Shown here: positions 46,545-58,042 of the stretch, piece by piece
Layout: the number at the start of each line of letters is the position of its first letter
Position numbering within the stretch: the first letter of the stretch is position 1
Assembly: GCA_021292165.1 (NCBI GenBank)
Contig: JAHFWL010000431.1
Location: forward strand, 124,001-188,000
DNA: 64,000 nt
Direction of reading: 5' to 3'
DNA from: Shinisaurus crocodilurus
Taxonomy: Eukaryota; Chordata; Lepidosauria; Squamata; Shinisauridae
Translations under genes and position numbers: made by a program
Notes under the pieces: model-generated
What the model was told of the DNA's origin: nothing
Database searches by the model: none
The model's input: only the letters and a program-made list of their open reading frames with translations

Positions 46545-46877
46545 TGTTTATATATCTCACATTTTCCAACAAGGAGCCCAGGGTGGCATACATGATCCTC
46601 CTCTCCATTTTATCCTCAACAACAGTGTGAGGTAAGTTAGGCTGAGGCAGTGTCTGGCCCAAAGTTACCCGGAGAGTTTCATGGGCAAGTGGGGACTTAA
46701 ACCCAGGTGTCCCCAGTGCCAGTCCAACACTCTAACCCAGGGCTCTCCAACCTTGGGTCCCCAGATGTTGCTGGACTACAGCTCCCAGAATCCCTTGCCA
46801 TTAGCCATGCTGGCTGGGTATGCTGGGAGCTATAGGCCAGCAACATCTGGGGACCCAAGGTTGACTGCTACACCACA
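46545..46877 (-). repeat. tRNA-derived SINE interrupted by a hairpin MITE
   Basis: Same family as 11493-11732. The body reads GGCATACATGATCCTCCTCTCC and CAAAGTTACCCGGAGAGTTT up to CCAACACTCTAACCC. The tRNA-like end resumes as CTACACCACAGTGG after the hairpin at 46738-46863. Confidence 0.8.
46738..46863. mobile_element. Hairpin MITE (CAACATCTGGGGACCCAAGG) inside a SINE
   Basis: CCAACCTTGGGTCCCCAGAT and GTTGCTGGACTACAGCTCCC on the left pair with GGGAGCTATAGGCCAGCAAC and ATCTGGGGACCCAAGGTTG on the right. The arms cover almost the whole element. Confidence 0.8.
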
Positions 46878-46879
46878 GT

Positions 46880-49800
46880 GGCTGTAACATGACTTATGAT
46901 AAATGTACTATTTATAACTGATCATAAATGTACTATTTGGCATATTTATGAAATTCACATAGCAATTTTATGTTTTTCAGTATTTTTATGCCACTTTAGG
47001 GTAAAAACCCTCCCAAGGCAGCTTACATAAGAGAATCCTATGCAAGTTTACTCAGAATTAAGATCCACTCTGTTTATTGGAGGTTACTCCAGGTCAGGGT
47101 GCATAGGACTGCAGCCTCAAAAATGCAAATGCCGTAGATTTGTACGAGCAAAATTGCAAAAATATCCAATCATAGAGAGATGCAAACTGTTGCCCCCTAT
47201 GCTGCCTAAGCACATGTGTGTTAGTTTTTGCTATCTTGGTTTTTGCTGTCTGAGAAATGGGAAAAAATGTTGAGCATGGAAACTATAAACTTTGTAGTAA
47301 ACAAAAGAAATACTCTCAGTCACAATATTAAGAACAGGCAGCATATTTGGATATAGAGTTAAACTTTATAACAAGATCAATCTCATGAAAGTATTATGCT
47401 GTAGATTGTCTTGTCTTACATAAAAACCTTCATGCTACACATTTTAAGTGAATAAAGCCTTGTCTTAAAAGCATTTCATGCCTTTTAAAAGAGAACATAT
47501 TTCATAGGGTTTTCCCCCTCGTTTCCCAAAATTGCTAGTGTTTCCATTGGAAAAAAAAATTCCTCAGACCGTCCCCCGATCCCAGAAAAAAAAAAGGTTG
47601 CTGTATTTTTCTGGGCTTCCCTCACCCCCCCCCCCCCCATGGCCTCATCTCCAGTTTGGTCTCTGTTTTTAACCGTTTTTCATAAGATGGCTCTTATCTC
47701 TGCCACTGCACATCTGTGTTGTATTATTGTATATCAAACTTCTGTTTTGTTTTTTAATAAAGGTTCATTGGGCTCAATCTTGAATAGCTGTTCATGTCTG
47801 CGGTTACTGGATATAATTAGAGTAATACCTTAAACTGATTGTCCAGTTCAGAAGTGAAATGATTGCCTTGTCTTCAAGGGTCAAGTAGTCCCAGCAGTTT
47901 CCAATCACTCTGTCAGCAGCCATCCGAAATCGTGGTGTATTTGATTATTAGAAAGAAAAGTGCCTTTTCTTGAGCTCGCTTAGAAATCTTGCTGGTTAAT
48001 TCAAGGTGTGTGCATGTGAGGGCAAAGTACACTGCACCTGTTCACAAGCCTTCTCTTGATTATTACGTACTTCTCATGTTCTAGGGGTAGGCCCTTATGA
48101 ATTCTGGCTCAAAATAAGTCAAAATCTCCAGTGCACACTTGATTGTTCAGATAAGCAAGTGATAACTATTCATTGGCGGTAACTGAAATTCTAAGAGGAA
48201 AACTGTAGCTGGGACTTAAAAAAATCAATTTAATCAATGAAAATGCTTGCCAGATTGAATTTGGCTTTTCTCTTAAAGCACAGGAAGCAGATTTGTTATG
48301 ACCTGTGGTAACAACAATAAATTTACTACACAAGAAGAAGATTCTGGCTCGGTGTTTGAATATCATGGGCAAGCCTGTATGAGATTTTGCCATATGCAAC
48401 ACGTAAACAGTTTAAGATACTCAATTGCCTGCAGGTCATGTTACTCACGTTGGCTTAGTGGCTGAGTAGGGGTTTTCAAAAGAAAGCTGTTGACTCAAAC
48501 AGTTATTGTAACTATTATTAATCTCTTACAAGGTGCCTAAAGTTTTCTAGGCACTGTACAGGGATTAATAAATACCTTCCTGCAAGCACAATGTAACAGG
48601 TACAAAACTAAAGAAAAAGGGGAGGGAAGAGGAAAATAAATTCAGGTACCACTTAAAAGTTACATAATTTTAAAAAACGATTTGATGATTTTTTAAAGTA
48701 CAAAAGAGCAATACATAAGCCAACATTTCATTAGCCAGCATTATGTTAAGCATTTATTTAAAACAAATCACCAATTTTCACTTATGTATTCTTTTTTCAG
48801 AATCACCCGAGATCAAATTTATTGAAAGCATAACACACATGTCAGAAATCACAATGTGCTCCATCCAGTGTCATACGATACAAGTAGACTTGTGCTCATG
48901 CAATGGGATTTCCCCTCTTGCCTTCCCCACTGCACCCCAAATTTGCTTCAGAGGGTCCCCCAACCCTCCAGAGCAGACTTGGGGGGGTATACGGGGATGG
49001 CTTCAGGAGAGATTGGAATTCGTCCCACCAGTAGTGTCCATTTCGTTGTTGGACAGTCACCATTGGAGACAACCGCGATATATATATATCTTCTAATGAC
49101 CAGCTGGAATGGCTGGTGAGTGTTCTGGGGGATGAGGAGCCAAATGGCATTTGGTTCCAGCCAGGCTGCTGGAGTAGGTTTTGTGGTTTCATCTGTGATG
49201 CATACCCAAGCGAATGCCTCATAGTGTTCCCGTTACTATCAAATAAAACTTCCTAGTGTGTCCACAACTGGATTATTGGGAACAATTCACTGATGAAAGT
49301 TAGTATACATCTGCAACAATATGATGGTACAATATGGCCTAGCTGTCACTGTGCCATAAACTTCAATCTATCTACCCTCTGATAGAGCCAGGTGGAAACA
49401 GGTTCTGGGAGAGGAAGAACCAAGTCACAGAGGTCAGGTTGTTCAGTGGCTGTTAGCCATTATAGCTAAAAATGGGACCATTTATCAGAGGCTGTATCCT
49501 CATTATTAGATGCTGGGACAAACAGTGGATGGTTATTTCCAGCATGTTCCACTTGGGAGCATTCATGGGAGCTGTATAACTGTGTATTGTTTTGAGGTGG
49601 AATGCTTGACCAGTTGGACCTTTGGTGTGATCCAGTAAAGTGATTCTAATTAGTGGTTGTCAGCAGAAGTCCCTAGGAAGTGGGTGTGTACTCCACCTGC
49701 AGCTGTCAGCCTGAGCTCTGGCTGGGGGGTGGGGGTGCGCTCTGTCTGACGTGAGAAAGGAAACTGAGAAATACCTGTATGACTGCCCAGGTGTTTACTG

Positions 49801-50940
49801 CTGTTTTCTTTATCTCAGCTGGGATTTGGGAAAAGGCTGTCTGAGACTAAAAGGAGTCTTTGATTCAGCCAACTTGAAAAAAACAACACAAAGAGAGGAC
49901 ACCTGCATTTACTTGTTCCTTGCACTTCTACTTCCCCTCGTGCCCATACAAGCAGCACACCAGTCTTTTATCCTCCAGTGGTTAGGAACAGGCTAACTGG
50001 AATTAGTGGGGGCCTCGAAGGCCTGTTGTTATTTGCTGACCACTGAATCTTGGAAGCATTCCCATATCAACCCTACGGCCTCTGTAACTGGGGAAACTCT
50101 AGTTACTGAAAGGAGCAATGGCTAAAAAAATGTTTTTCAACTTGAATGATATACCGTCATTTAAAAAGAACTTGAGAGTGTGTTAAGCTAATTTACTGTT
50201 AAAAGAAACTACTTACCTGCTTGAAGTGAAATAGAGGTAACATATATTAATCCAAATAGTCTACATGTGGGGGGAGCCATTCTAGATATTTAGAATTCCT
50301 GTATTTAATTAAAAGTTCATGAACCTTAGAAAGTTGGCATGGAACTACTATTTAGCCTAATAAGTCTTACTGTGGTGCAGTTCATATTCTGTTCTGGTAT
50401 CTGCTCTTTACTACTATGTCCAAGTAGAGCATGCTGGTGTGTCACATGCATTACCTGCGTTCTTGTTGAGTGATCATTAGGGAGAAAAAAATATGTGCAG
50501 TAATACTTGGCTAAATGCACATGCCTTAGGCTATTTGGTGTGTAATTCATGTGTGGTGTTAATGAATATGCACTGCAGAAATGTGGATGAGAAAGCAAGC
50601 TATCAAGTTTCCGTAGATTTCTTTGCCAAAGCCTTCCTGTCCTCTTACACACCAGGGGTGTGGAATGGGGTAGGGCCAAAATACAAAAAAATATATTTTT
50701 TTAAAAAATCAGTGTGTTTTGGTTTAAGGCTTTTACTGCCAGTACAGTACCAGCCTTCGGAGAATGGGGTGAACTGTGCAAAACCGGGGAAACCACGTAA
50801 CAATCAGTGTGTTTGAGGGAAAGTTTCTAGGGCCAGGGGAAGGGGGCATGGCCTTCTGGGGAATTCCAGAGGGTGGGATTTGGTCCCTGGGCCTGAGGTT
50901 CTATATCCCAGTCTTACACAAAGCAAAAGCTTATATATAT
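46880..50940. other. DHRSX intron 1: no exon seen
   Basis: Holds an ACTTACTCC-type repeat at 47031-47115 (ATCCTATGCAAGTTTACTC ... GGACTGCAGCC), a C-run at 47624-47638, a short repeat tail at 48545-48600 and a possible LINE-tail fragment at 49560-49640. No protein domain was recognised. Confidence 0.45.
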
Positions 50941-50947
50941 ATATATA

Positions 50948-51225
50948 CCGTATTTTTCGCTCCATAAGACGCACCGGACCATAAGACGCACTTACTGTAT
51001 GGTACAAATTTTTTTTTAAAAAAAATCAGCTGAGAGGTGGGGGCTTCCCCCGCCCCACCCAGGAGTCCTCTGCTCTTCTGGACCAGCAGAGGAAAGTAAA
51101 AAAAAAAAAAAAAAAAATTTTTTTTTTTTTTTTTTTTTTTACTATATTCACTCCATAGGACGCACAGACATTTCCCCCTCCTTTTTTGGGGGGAAAAAGT
51201 GCGTCTTATGGTCCGAAAAATACGG
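50948..51225. mobile_element. MITE with CCGTATTTTTCG termini in a TA repeat
   Basis: Starts CCGTATTTTTCGCTCCATAA and GACGCAC, ends GTGCGTCTTATGGTCCGAAA and AATACGG, flanked by TA inside a (TA)n tract. The ends are an inverted repeat of about 25 bp. It contains an A-run meeting a T-run (51098-51140) at its centre. Probably a Tc1/mariner-type non-autonomous element. Confidence 0.8.
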
Positions 51226-51349
51226 TATATATATATATATATATAATTGTGTGTCTTTTTACTTTACTGTGTGAAGTAGAGACAATTGTTGGTGTGATGA
51301 GTCCAAATAATGTTGTTTTGCATGCAAGGTAAAATGAAGATGACACCTT

Positions 51350-51425
51350 TATTTATTTATTTATTTATTTATTTGATTTGTACCCTACCTTTCTAGCAAG
51401 AAAAATGGTACTTAAGGTGGAGTGA
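51350..51425 (-). repeat. SINE/LINE tail fragment with (TTTA)n
   Basis: (TTTA)n followed by TTTGTACCCTACCTTTC and TACTTAAGGTGG, a diverged 3' end related to the SINE at 11493. Confidence 0.5.
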
Positions 51426-51790
51426 TTGGACCATCAGCTCTGGAGAAAGTTCATGAGAGCTGATGAGTTAACAGAAAACTAAGGTCCTTTATTCTTTGGA
51501 ACCACTGTGGAAAACCTGTACCAAGTATAACAGTGCTAAGTCAAAGCCTAGAAAATGTTGTTATTTCTATCCTACAGTAGGCATCCTTAGAAGGACTTGA
51601 ACTCACAGTCTTGAATGATTAAACTGGAATTCCTTCCAGTGAGCTTAGCATCTGAGGCTATGACATAGTTTTATGAACAATGCAGAACACTCCTTTATTG
51701 AAAGAGCCCACTGAACAAGAGCTGTGGCAGTTGCCTTGGGTCTGTGGTCCTACATTGTTTACTCCTAATCTAGAGAATATAGTTCGACTG

Positions 51791-51892
51791 AGGGTGCAAT
51801 CCTATGCATGTTTAGACAGGAAAAAAGGCCACCAACTGCCAGCATGGGTTGTAGACCTTTTTTCTGTCTAAACGTACATAGGATTGCACCCT
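51791..51892. mobile_element. Hairpin MITE with AGGGTGCAATCCTATG termini
   Basis: The left arm AGGGTGCAATCCTATGCATG, continuing TTTAGACAGGAAAAAAGG, pairs with the right arm ending ACATAGGATTGCACCCT. About 38 bp per arm with few mismatches, 102 bp in all. Confidence 0.85.
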
Positions 51893-51899
51893 AAATGGA

Positions 51900-52650
51900 T
51901 TTTGATTTAGCTGGAAGCTAACATGCAAATTCCCACCTTACTGTAAGCTACTTGCTATTCTAGTTCTAACAAGATGGAAATTATTATGTTGCTGCTACTT
52001 ATGAACCAGTTACATTTGGTTTATACATTGCCCCATGCTTATACTCCTGAACAGCTCCTTAAGAAATTGTGTGCCTAGGGTTATTGACCTCAAATGTTTC
52101 AGATGTTGACTACTTTAAAAATAATTTACACCACCACCACCACCACCACCACCAAAACAACAAAATACTCATCATTGTGGGTACAAAATTTTAATGATTA
52201 TGTAAATAGCACCTCCGACTAAGTAAACATTATACTGTATTTCAGACCGCTAAGTGAGATTTCTGTATGTTTTTCTCCCCAAGTGGTTGGCTCTGTGTGT
52301 GTGTGTGTGTGTGTTTGCTTGCTAATGTCTTACAAGAATCAGGACTGTATTAATCTTATGTGCACTTTGGGGGGGGGGGCTATAAGCCCCATTGAACATA
52401 ATGAGACTTCTTTCTCAGTAAACATGTAGAGAATTGTGCAGGGCATCCTTTAGCTTCTCAGAGTTGTATGTCTGATTAGACTGATAAGTTATGCCTATGT
52501 TTTAGTTAAGATTTGTTTTTAACCTGTATGATGTTGTTGTGAGCCACCTTCAGCGTCACTTTTGGTGGTGGTGGGACGTTAATTAATTAATAGAAACACT
52601 TCTGCACCATACTGCACCTTACACACACATGCGGGAACTAAGCCATTAAT
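51900..52650. other. DHRSX intron 1: nothing coding seen
   Basis: Contains a (CAC)n trinucleotide run (52131-52153), a (GT)n run (52295-52313) and a G-run (52369-52378). Confidence 0.5.
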
Positions 52651-52962
52651 GGGTGCTTCTTCTTCTTCGTGGTCTCTGTGCATCACACATATGGGCTCTG
52701 CGCCTGCGCGGAGGCCGCTTCGGGAAGATTCTAAAGCTGAGGCAAATTTGGGCGGGAACCCCTCCCCCCTCACGTCTCCTTTCATGGGTTCCCGCCCTCT
52801 CCCTCAGTTCCTCTTCGACTGCCATCGCGTATGGTACTTCTTCGAGAGGTTCTAGTATTCTGTTAGAGAATTCAACTGAGTTCACTGTTTTTCCTGAGGA
52901 CTTTTCTTCAAAATATCTTCTTCCCCCCGTTCGTCGTGGGATCGTCGATCGTTTGCCCTACT

Positions 52963-55900
52963 ATGGCTCCAAAAGCTCCCTTTCGCAAGTGCGTTAGGTG
53001 TGGCACTGAAACTCCCACCAGCGGACGGGCATTCGCTCTGTCTCGCCTGCCTGGGTGAAGAGCATAACGTGGACGCTTGCCACCATTGTCAGGTGTTCAC
53101 AAAGCAGGCAAGGAGGCACAGGGCAGACAAGTTGACCGCCATTTTATATAAAAGAGCTCTCCAACCGCCCGCGGAACGGCCTGTCCCTTCGGTAAGGCCT
53201 AGTATGCCGCCATCCCACACGGTCTCCTCAGCGGCTGCTCAGGAGAAATACATGGCAACTATGATCTCTAAGAGCAAACTTAAAAAAGCTCGCAGAGAAA
53301 AGGAGGAGGTGAAGAGAAAGAGCAAGGAGAGGAAGGACAAAGTGAGGAGACTGGCAAAAAAATTAGCCTCGTCCCTCTCGGGCTCGAGATCGACGCTGGC
53401 TCCCGAACCGACGGATGTCGTAACCGCTGAAGACCCGGCTGGGCAGAAGTCTCCTACTGCGGCTCCCTCGGGCTCAAGGGAGCCAATGCCTTTGTTACGA
53501 CAGATAATTCTGGGCGCTAGATTCCCTCTAACCCCACACTCTTACGAAAGGTTTAGGATCTTTGGCTGGGGTAAAACCTGCGCTGCTGGGGTGGAAAGTG
53601 TGCGCTTTGCTCCTTTTATACTTAAACAAACCTACACACACACACACAGACTCTAGAAACAAAAGGGTGGTTTTATTGAAGAAGAATACAGAGTAGGTAC
53701 AGCGTCTTACTTGTTGGTAAAGCAAACCTAGTGATGTCAGGCAGCAAAATATCCTTACGCTATGGTTCAAACACACCCTGTATTCTGGAGAGGAGAAAGA
53801 GTCCCTTTTGCCCTGACAAGCCTGATAGGAAAAAGAGGGGGGTGAGATTCCCGCCTAGAAGGATAGAAAAGCAAAGTCCCAGCTACTACCTGTCTGCTGT
53901 GATGAGGTTCCAGCTGTAGCCCCGCGTTCCAAGGTGACCCCCTCAGCTCTTTCTCCCGACCCACCTTGCTAAAACCTCTTAGTTCTTATAGTCTCTTTCC
54001 CGCCTTTTTTGGAGGGAATGAGAGCAGTGGGGGTGGTCTTTGCCCCACAGATGTCTTCCAACCCTGCTAACGACCTTACTCTTTGTATTTTGATAGCTCC
54101 TGATGGGTGTACTTAGGAAAGCAAGGTTTGGGTCTTCTTGCTGATGGGACTGTTTTTGGAGTAAGCTTCTGGTGGTATTCGCCCAGTGGGGGGGGCGAGC
54201 CATATCTTTTCAGGAGAAATCTTCCTGTGTTTTAGGCGATATGCAATATTCAGGTCTTAATCAATGCAAGCCTGCCACTCATTTGCCTATGCATGCCTCT
54301 AGGCTTCACTCACTCTTCCATTCAAGCCTTCAGTCATGACCTTTTGCCTTCTGCCCTGCTGGGGAGGTGGGCCGGCTGCTTCTTTTCTCTTGAACCCTTG
54401 CTTACCCAACGCTTCTTATGAGGGCTGTGGACTTGCTTTTGGAGGTGTAGCCATAACCAAATGATCAGAACTATATCTCATCTTAACACCTTCCTCTCCT
54501 CCAAAAACTTCTTCGGGCTCGAAGAACCCCATTCTAGCTCTTTCGGTATCGGAGGGCAAAATACTGGACTCCCCATCGGACCCGAGGCCTGTGGAACGAG
54601 CCCCGACTCCTCCAGTCCTTGGCTCTCCTGTCCGTAGCGTACGGGCTCGTACGCCACGGACTCGGTCTAGATCCCTCGAGATCGAGGAAGTCTTGATTAC
54701 CCGGGACTGGGCATCCTCCAGATCTACCGATTCTCATCGGCCTCGGGACCTCCCGCGCTACAGAGAGAGGTCCCACGACTCAAGGGACTCGAGGTACTCC
54801 TCTGTATCTCGATACGACTATCGTCGAAGGTGCTCTCCGGTATCGGAGTATAGATACCAACCAAGAGTGTACCGCTCTCGGGATAGGTCCCCGATCAGGA
54901 GACAATCTCCGCGTAGGGAGTCCAGGCCACCTCCGCCTAGACGGGAAGTGGCACGTCCGAGTCCCAGGAGGTCTTCTCCTCTAATTCGACCTCTTGCCCG
55001 TCCTTCGGAGGTTCGTGAAGGAGAGGACCAACGAGAGCAGTGTCTCGTTCCCGCAAGTCCTCGACTCCAGGGTCCCCCTTATCCTACTCGGATTTGATCC
55101 TTTCCTTGTCTCCATCGTCTACGTCTCCAGACCAGAATGTTTCCACACAGGCTGCAGTGTCCCCTTCTGAGGACATGGGCACCTTTCAGGATCAAGTCCT
55201 TCGAATGGCCCAGGCTCTGGGTCTTGAGACTGCGGTAGAAGAGAAGAAAACGGTCGATCCACTCTTCGATGCAGTCTCCAAATCGTTGCGGGTCCAACAC
55301 TACTACCGATCACCCCGACGATGCTGGAAACTGTTCAGGGATCATGGAACTCACCTTCCATGGCCCTGCCAGCAGCAAAGCGCCTGGACGCATTTTATAA
55401 AATTCGACCAGACACAGCCAAGTTCCTTTTCTCCCATCCAGCTCCCAACTCGGTTATAGTAGAGTCGGCCCAATCCAGATCGGGGAAGCAACACTCCACC
55501 CCATCTGATCCCGAAGGAAAGCGACTAGACAACTTCGGAAGAAGGGCCTACACCTCAAGCGCCCTGGGGATCCGGGTTGCTGGTTACCAAGCTACCATGG
55601 CTAGGTACCAGCTCTTCCTTTGGGAAAAAATGGGAGGACTAATCGACTATCTACCGGACGAGAAAAGGGACTTGGCTCGAGTTTTCCAGACCGAGGCGAC
55701 AAATACATCGAGACAGCAGATTCATACTGCCAGGCACCAAGGAGACTGTCATGGAAGATCTCTGGTGAGTGCTGTCGCCCTACGCCGTCACGCTTGGCTT
55801 AGGTCCTCAACATTGACCACAGAAACCAAAGCCAAGATAGAAAACTTACCCTTCGATGGAATCGGACTTTTTAAGGATAAAACTGACGATTCCCTTGACG

Positions 55901-56136
55901 CGGTGCAGAAGGCACGTGTAAACGCGAGGAAGATGGGTCTGCTTCCACCACCCTCCTCTAAACCCTTCAGACGCTGCAGGTGGGCTCCGTATCCGGCCGC
56001 TATTACTTCTGCCCAACCGAGTCAACAACAACAGCAGTGGCAGGACAGTCGTGCTCGTCCACAGCAGCCCCGGGCACCGAGTCGTCAGTACCAGCAACAA
56101 CGTAAAGGAGGCGACTTTCAAAAGCGGCACGTTTGA
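52963..56136 (+). pseudogene. DIRS element 2 gag-like gene, broken and interrupted
   Basis: Starts at ATG 52963 (MAPKAPFRKCVRCG). A frameshift near 53005 precedes the rest of a Cys/His cluster in the frame beginning at 53000: HSLCLACLGEEHNVDACHHC, zinc-finger-like. A Lys/Arg-rich helix follows (LKKARREKEEVKRKSKERKD). The LTR-like insert splits the gene between about 53.54 and 54.49 kb. Downstream, 54591-55097 is Arg/Ser/Pro-rich (YRYQPRVYRSRDRSPIRRQ). The conserved C-terminal core is in 55321-56136, with WLRSSTLTTETKAKIENLPF and a Gln-rich basic end. At least three frames are used, so the gene is dead. Confidence 0.85.
53540..54488 (-). mobile_element. Probable solo LTR inserted in DIRS element 2
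   Basis: About 0.95 kb unrelated to DIRS interrupts gag. Read on the minus strand it begins TGTTAAGATGAGATATAG at 54488 and has an AATAAA signal near 53672 (TTTATT on plus), which fits a retroviral or gypsy-type solo LTR. It has no coding capacity. The left end and target duplication were not settled, and a (CA)n tract lies near it at 53634-53648. Confidence 0.5.
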
Positions 56137-57145
56137 CTCATGCGAAGGCCCGACCGACATCTCTGCACTGATCCTCCCGGCTCGACCTCAGTTTGGAACT
56201 CGACTATCCCTCTTCCTACCATCCTGGAAGAAAATTACCACCGATCGTTGGGTTCTGGACATTATCCGACATGGTTACAGGATCTAGTTCGACGCCCTCC
56301 CACCTTTTCTTGGCATCCGCACCACGCAGCCTTCCCACATGCTGCGGGAAGAGGTCGTTTCCTTGCTTCACAAAGGGGCCATCCAGAAAGTCCCTCATCA
56401 CCTTGCACAGGACGGCCTGTACTCCAGGTATTTCACGGTCTCAAAGAAGGATGGAGGGCTTCGACCGATCCTGGACCTGCGTTCGGTGAACTTCTTCATT
56501 CCACCCAAGAAGTTCAGGATGGTCACTCTCCAATCGATCTTGCCTCTCCTCCGCAAGACCGACTGGTTTGCATCCATCGATCTCCAAGATGCCTACTTCC
56601 ACATAGGGATTCATCGAGACAGCCAAAAATACCTGAGGTTCAATATCGGATCCGATACTTACCAATTCAGAGTCCTCCCGTTCGGACTCTCGACGGCACC
56701 GAGGGTGTTTACCAAATGTATGGCAGTAGTCTGTGCGGCTCTATGGACTCAAGGGGTGACACTCTACCCCTACCTGGACGATTGGCTCATCGTTGCACCA
56801 TCTGCTCAGGAACTATGGAGCTCCCTCCGCCTGACTACCGACACTTTGAACACTCTCGGACTCTGCCTCAACGAGAAAAAGTCCACGCTTTATCCATCTC
56901 AGAGGATCCAATTCATCGGAGCACTTTTAGATGCTACTGTCGGTCGCGTCTTCCTACCCAAAGACAGGACTCTCAAAATACTTACCCTCGCTTCGAAACT
57001 ACAGAAAGCGACGTCATGCACAGCCCATTCGATTCAACGACTTATCGGTCTCAACTCTCATGGCATCGTCGATATCGGTCGTCCCTCTCGCTTGACTTCG
57101 AATGCGCCAGCTCCAAAACTGATTCATAAGGTCGTTCGATTCTGA
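56051..57145 (+). pseudogene. DIRS element 2 reverse transcriptase (one in-frame stop)
   Basis: One frame runs from 56051 to 57145 with a TAG at 56285-56287. Before the stop: FLPSWKKITTDRWVLDIIRH, the DIRS pre-RT motif. After it: SRYFTVSKKDGGLRPILDLR, FASIDLQDAYFHIGI (first catalytic Asp), YQFRVLPFGLSTAPRVFTK and YPYLDDWLIVAPS, with the YLDD box at 56771-56782. Then the thumb, FIGALLDATVGRVFLPKD. All RT catalytic residues are present, so the domain is nearly intact apart from the stop. The frame ends at 57145, before RNase H, which continues in another frame. Confidence 0.9.
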
Positions 57146-57146
57146 G

Positions 57147-57784
57147 ATGAATGCCCATCGAACCCGATTATCTATTCCGGCCAGCATCAAACAGTCACTT
57201 CGTTGGTGGACGGACTCCTCCAACCTGACGAAAGGACTACCGTTTCAACCCATCACGTCTTCACTCACGCTGACGACAGATGCTTCCCTCCTGGGCTGGG
57301 GAGCTCACTGCGGCTCTCACACAGCGCAAGGCCAGTGGGGCCCACAAGATCGAGGGAAGCACATCAACGTACTCGAGCTCAAGGCAGTGTGGAATTCGAT
57401 GAAATCCCTCGAATCCGTACTCAGTGCGAGGCAACTGCAGGTGGTCACGGACAATACAACGGTTTGTGGCTTACCTGACAAGGAGGGCGCACCCGCTCGC
57501 TGCTCCTGACCAACCTACCCTTGTATGTTCGACTGGATGATCCCTCGTCATATATCCGTGAGAGCCATCCACATTGCGGGGAAGGACAATACGCTGGCAG
57601 ATGCCCTCAGCAGAATGTCTATCAACTCTCACGAGTGCAGCTCGAAGATCGAATTCGGCAGTCCCTTTTTCAACAGTGGGGGACTCCGATGGTAGATCTC
57701 TTCGGCACTGCAGCCAATGCAGCTTGCCAGACTTTCTGCATCATAGGGGGCACGACAGCTCATCGATCGGGGACGCGTTCTTAA
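57147..57784 (+). pseudogene. DIRS element 2 RNase H region, frameshifted
   Basis: 57147-57509 contains SIPASIKQSLRWWTDSSNL, LTLTTDASLLGWGAHCGS (first acidic residue), INVLELKAVWNSMK and VVTDNTTVCG (a conserved Asp), then shifts frame. A later frame (about 57545-57630) gives HIAGKDNTLADALSRMS, the typical end of DIRS RNase H. Further frameshifts destroy the C-terminal region. Confidence 0.85.
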
Positions 57785-58042
57785 TAACTTGGTCGGGACT
57801 CGTTCTATATATTCCCACCAATTCTGTTACTGAACCAAGATCGTCCTCAAAAATCCAGTCCGAGAGGCACGAACTGCATCCTGTGACCCCATGTGTGGCC
57901 CTGACAGGCCTGGTTTGCACCGCTCCTTCGACGTCTCAAAGGAGATATCGTTACCTACCGAACACGGCAACAATACTTCACAAGCTCGGGGCTCGCTGCT
58001 GCACCCGAATCCGTCCATCCTGAAACTCACAGCCTGGCGAAT

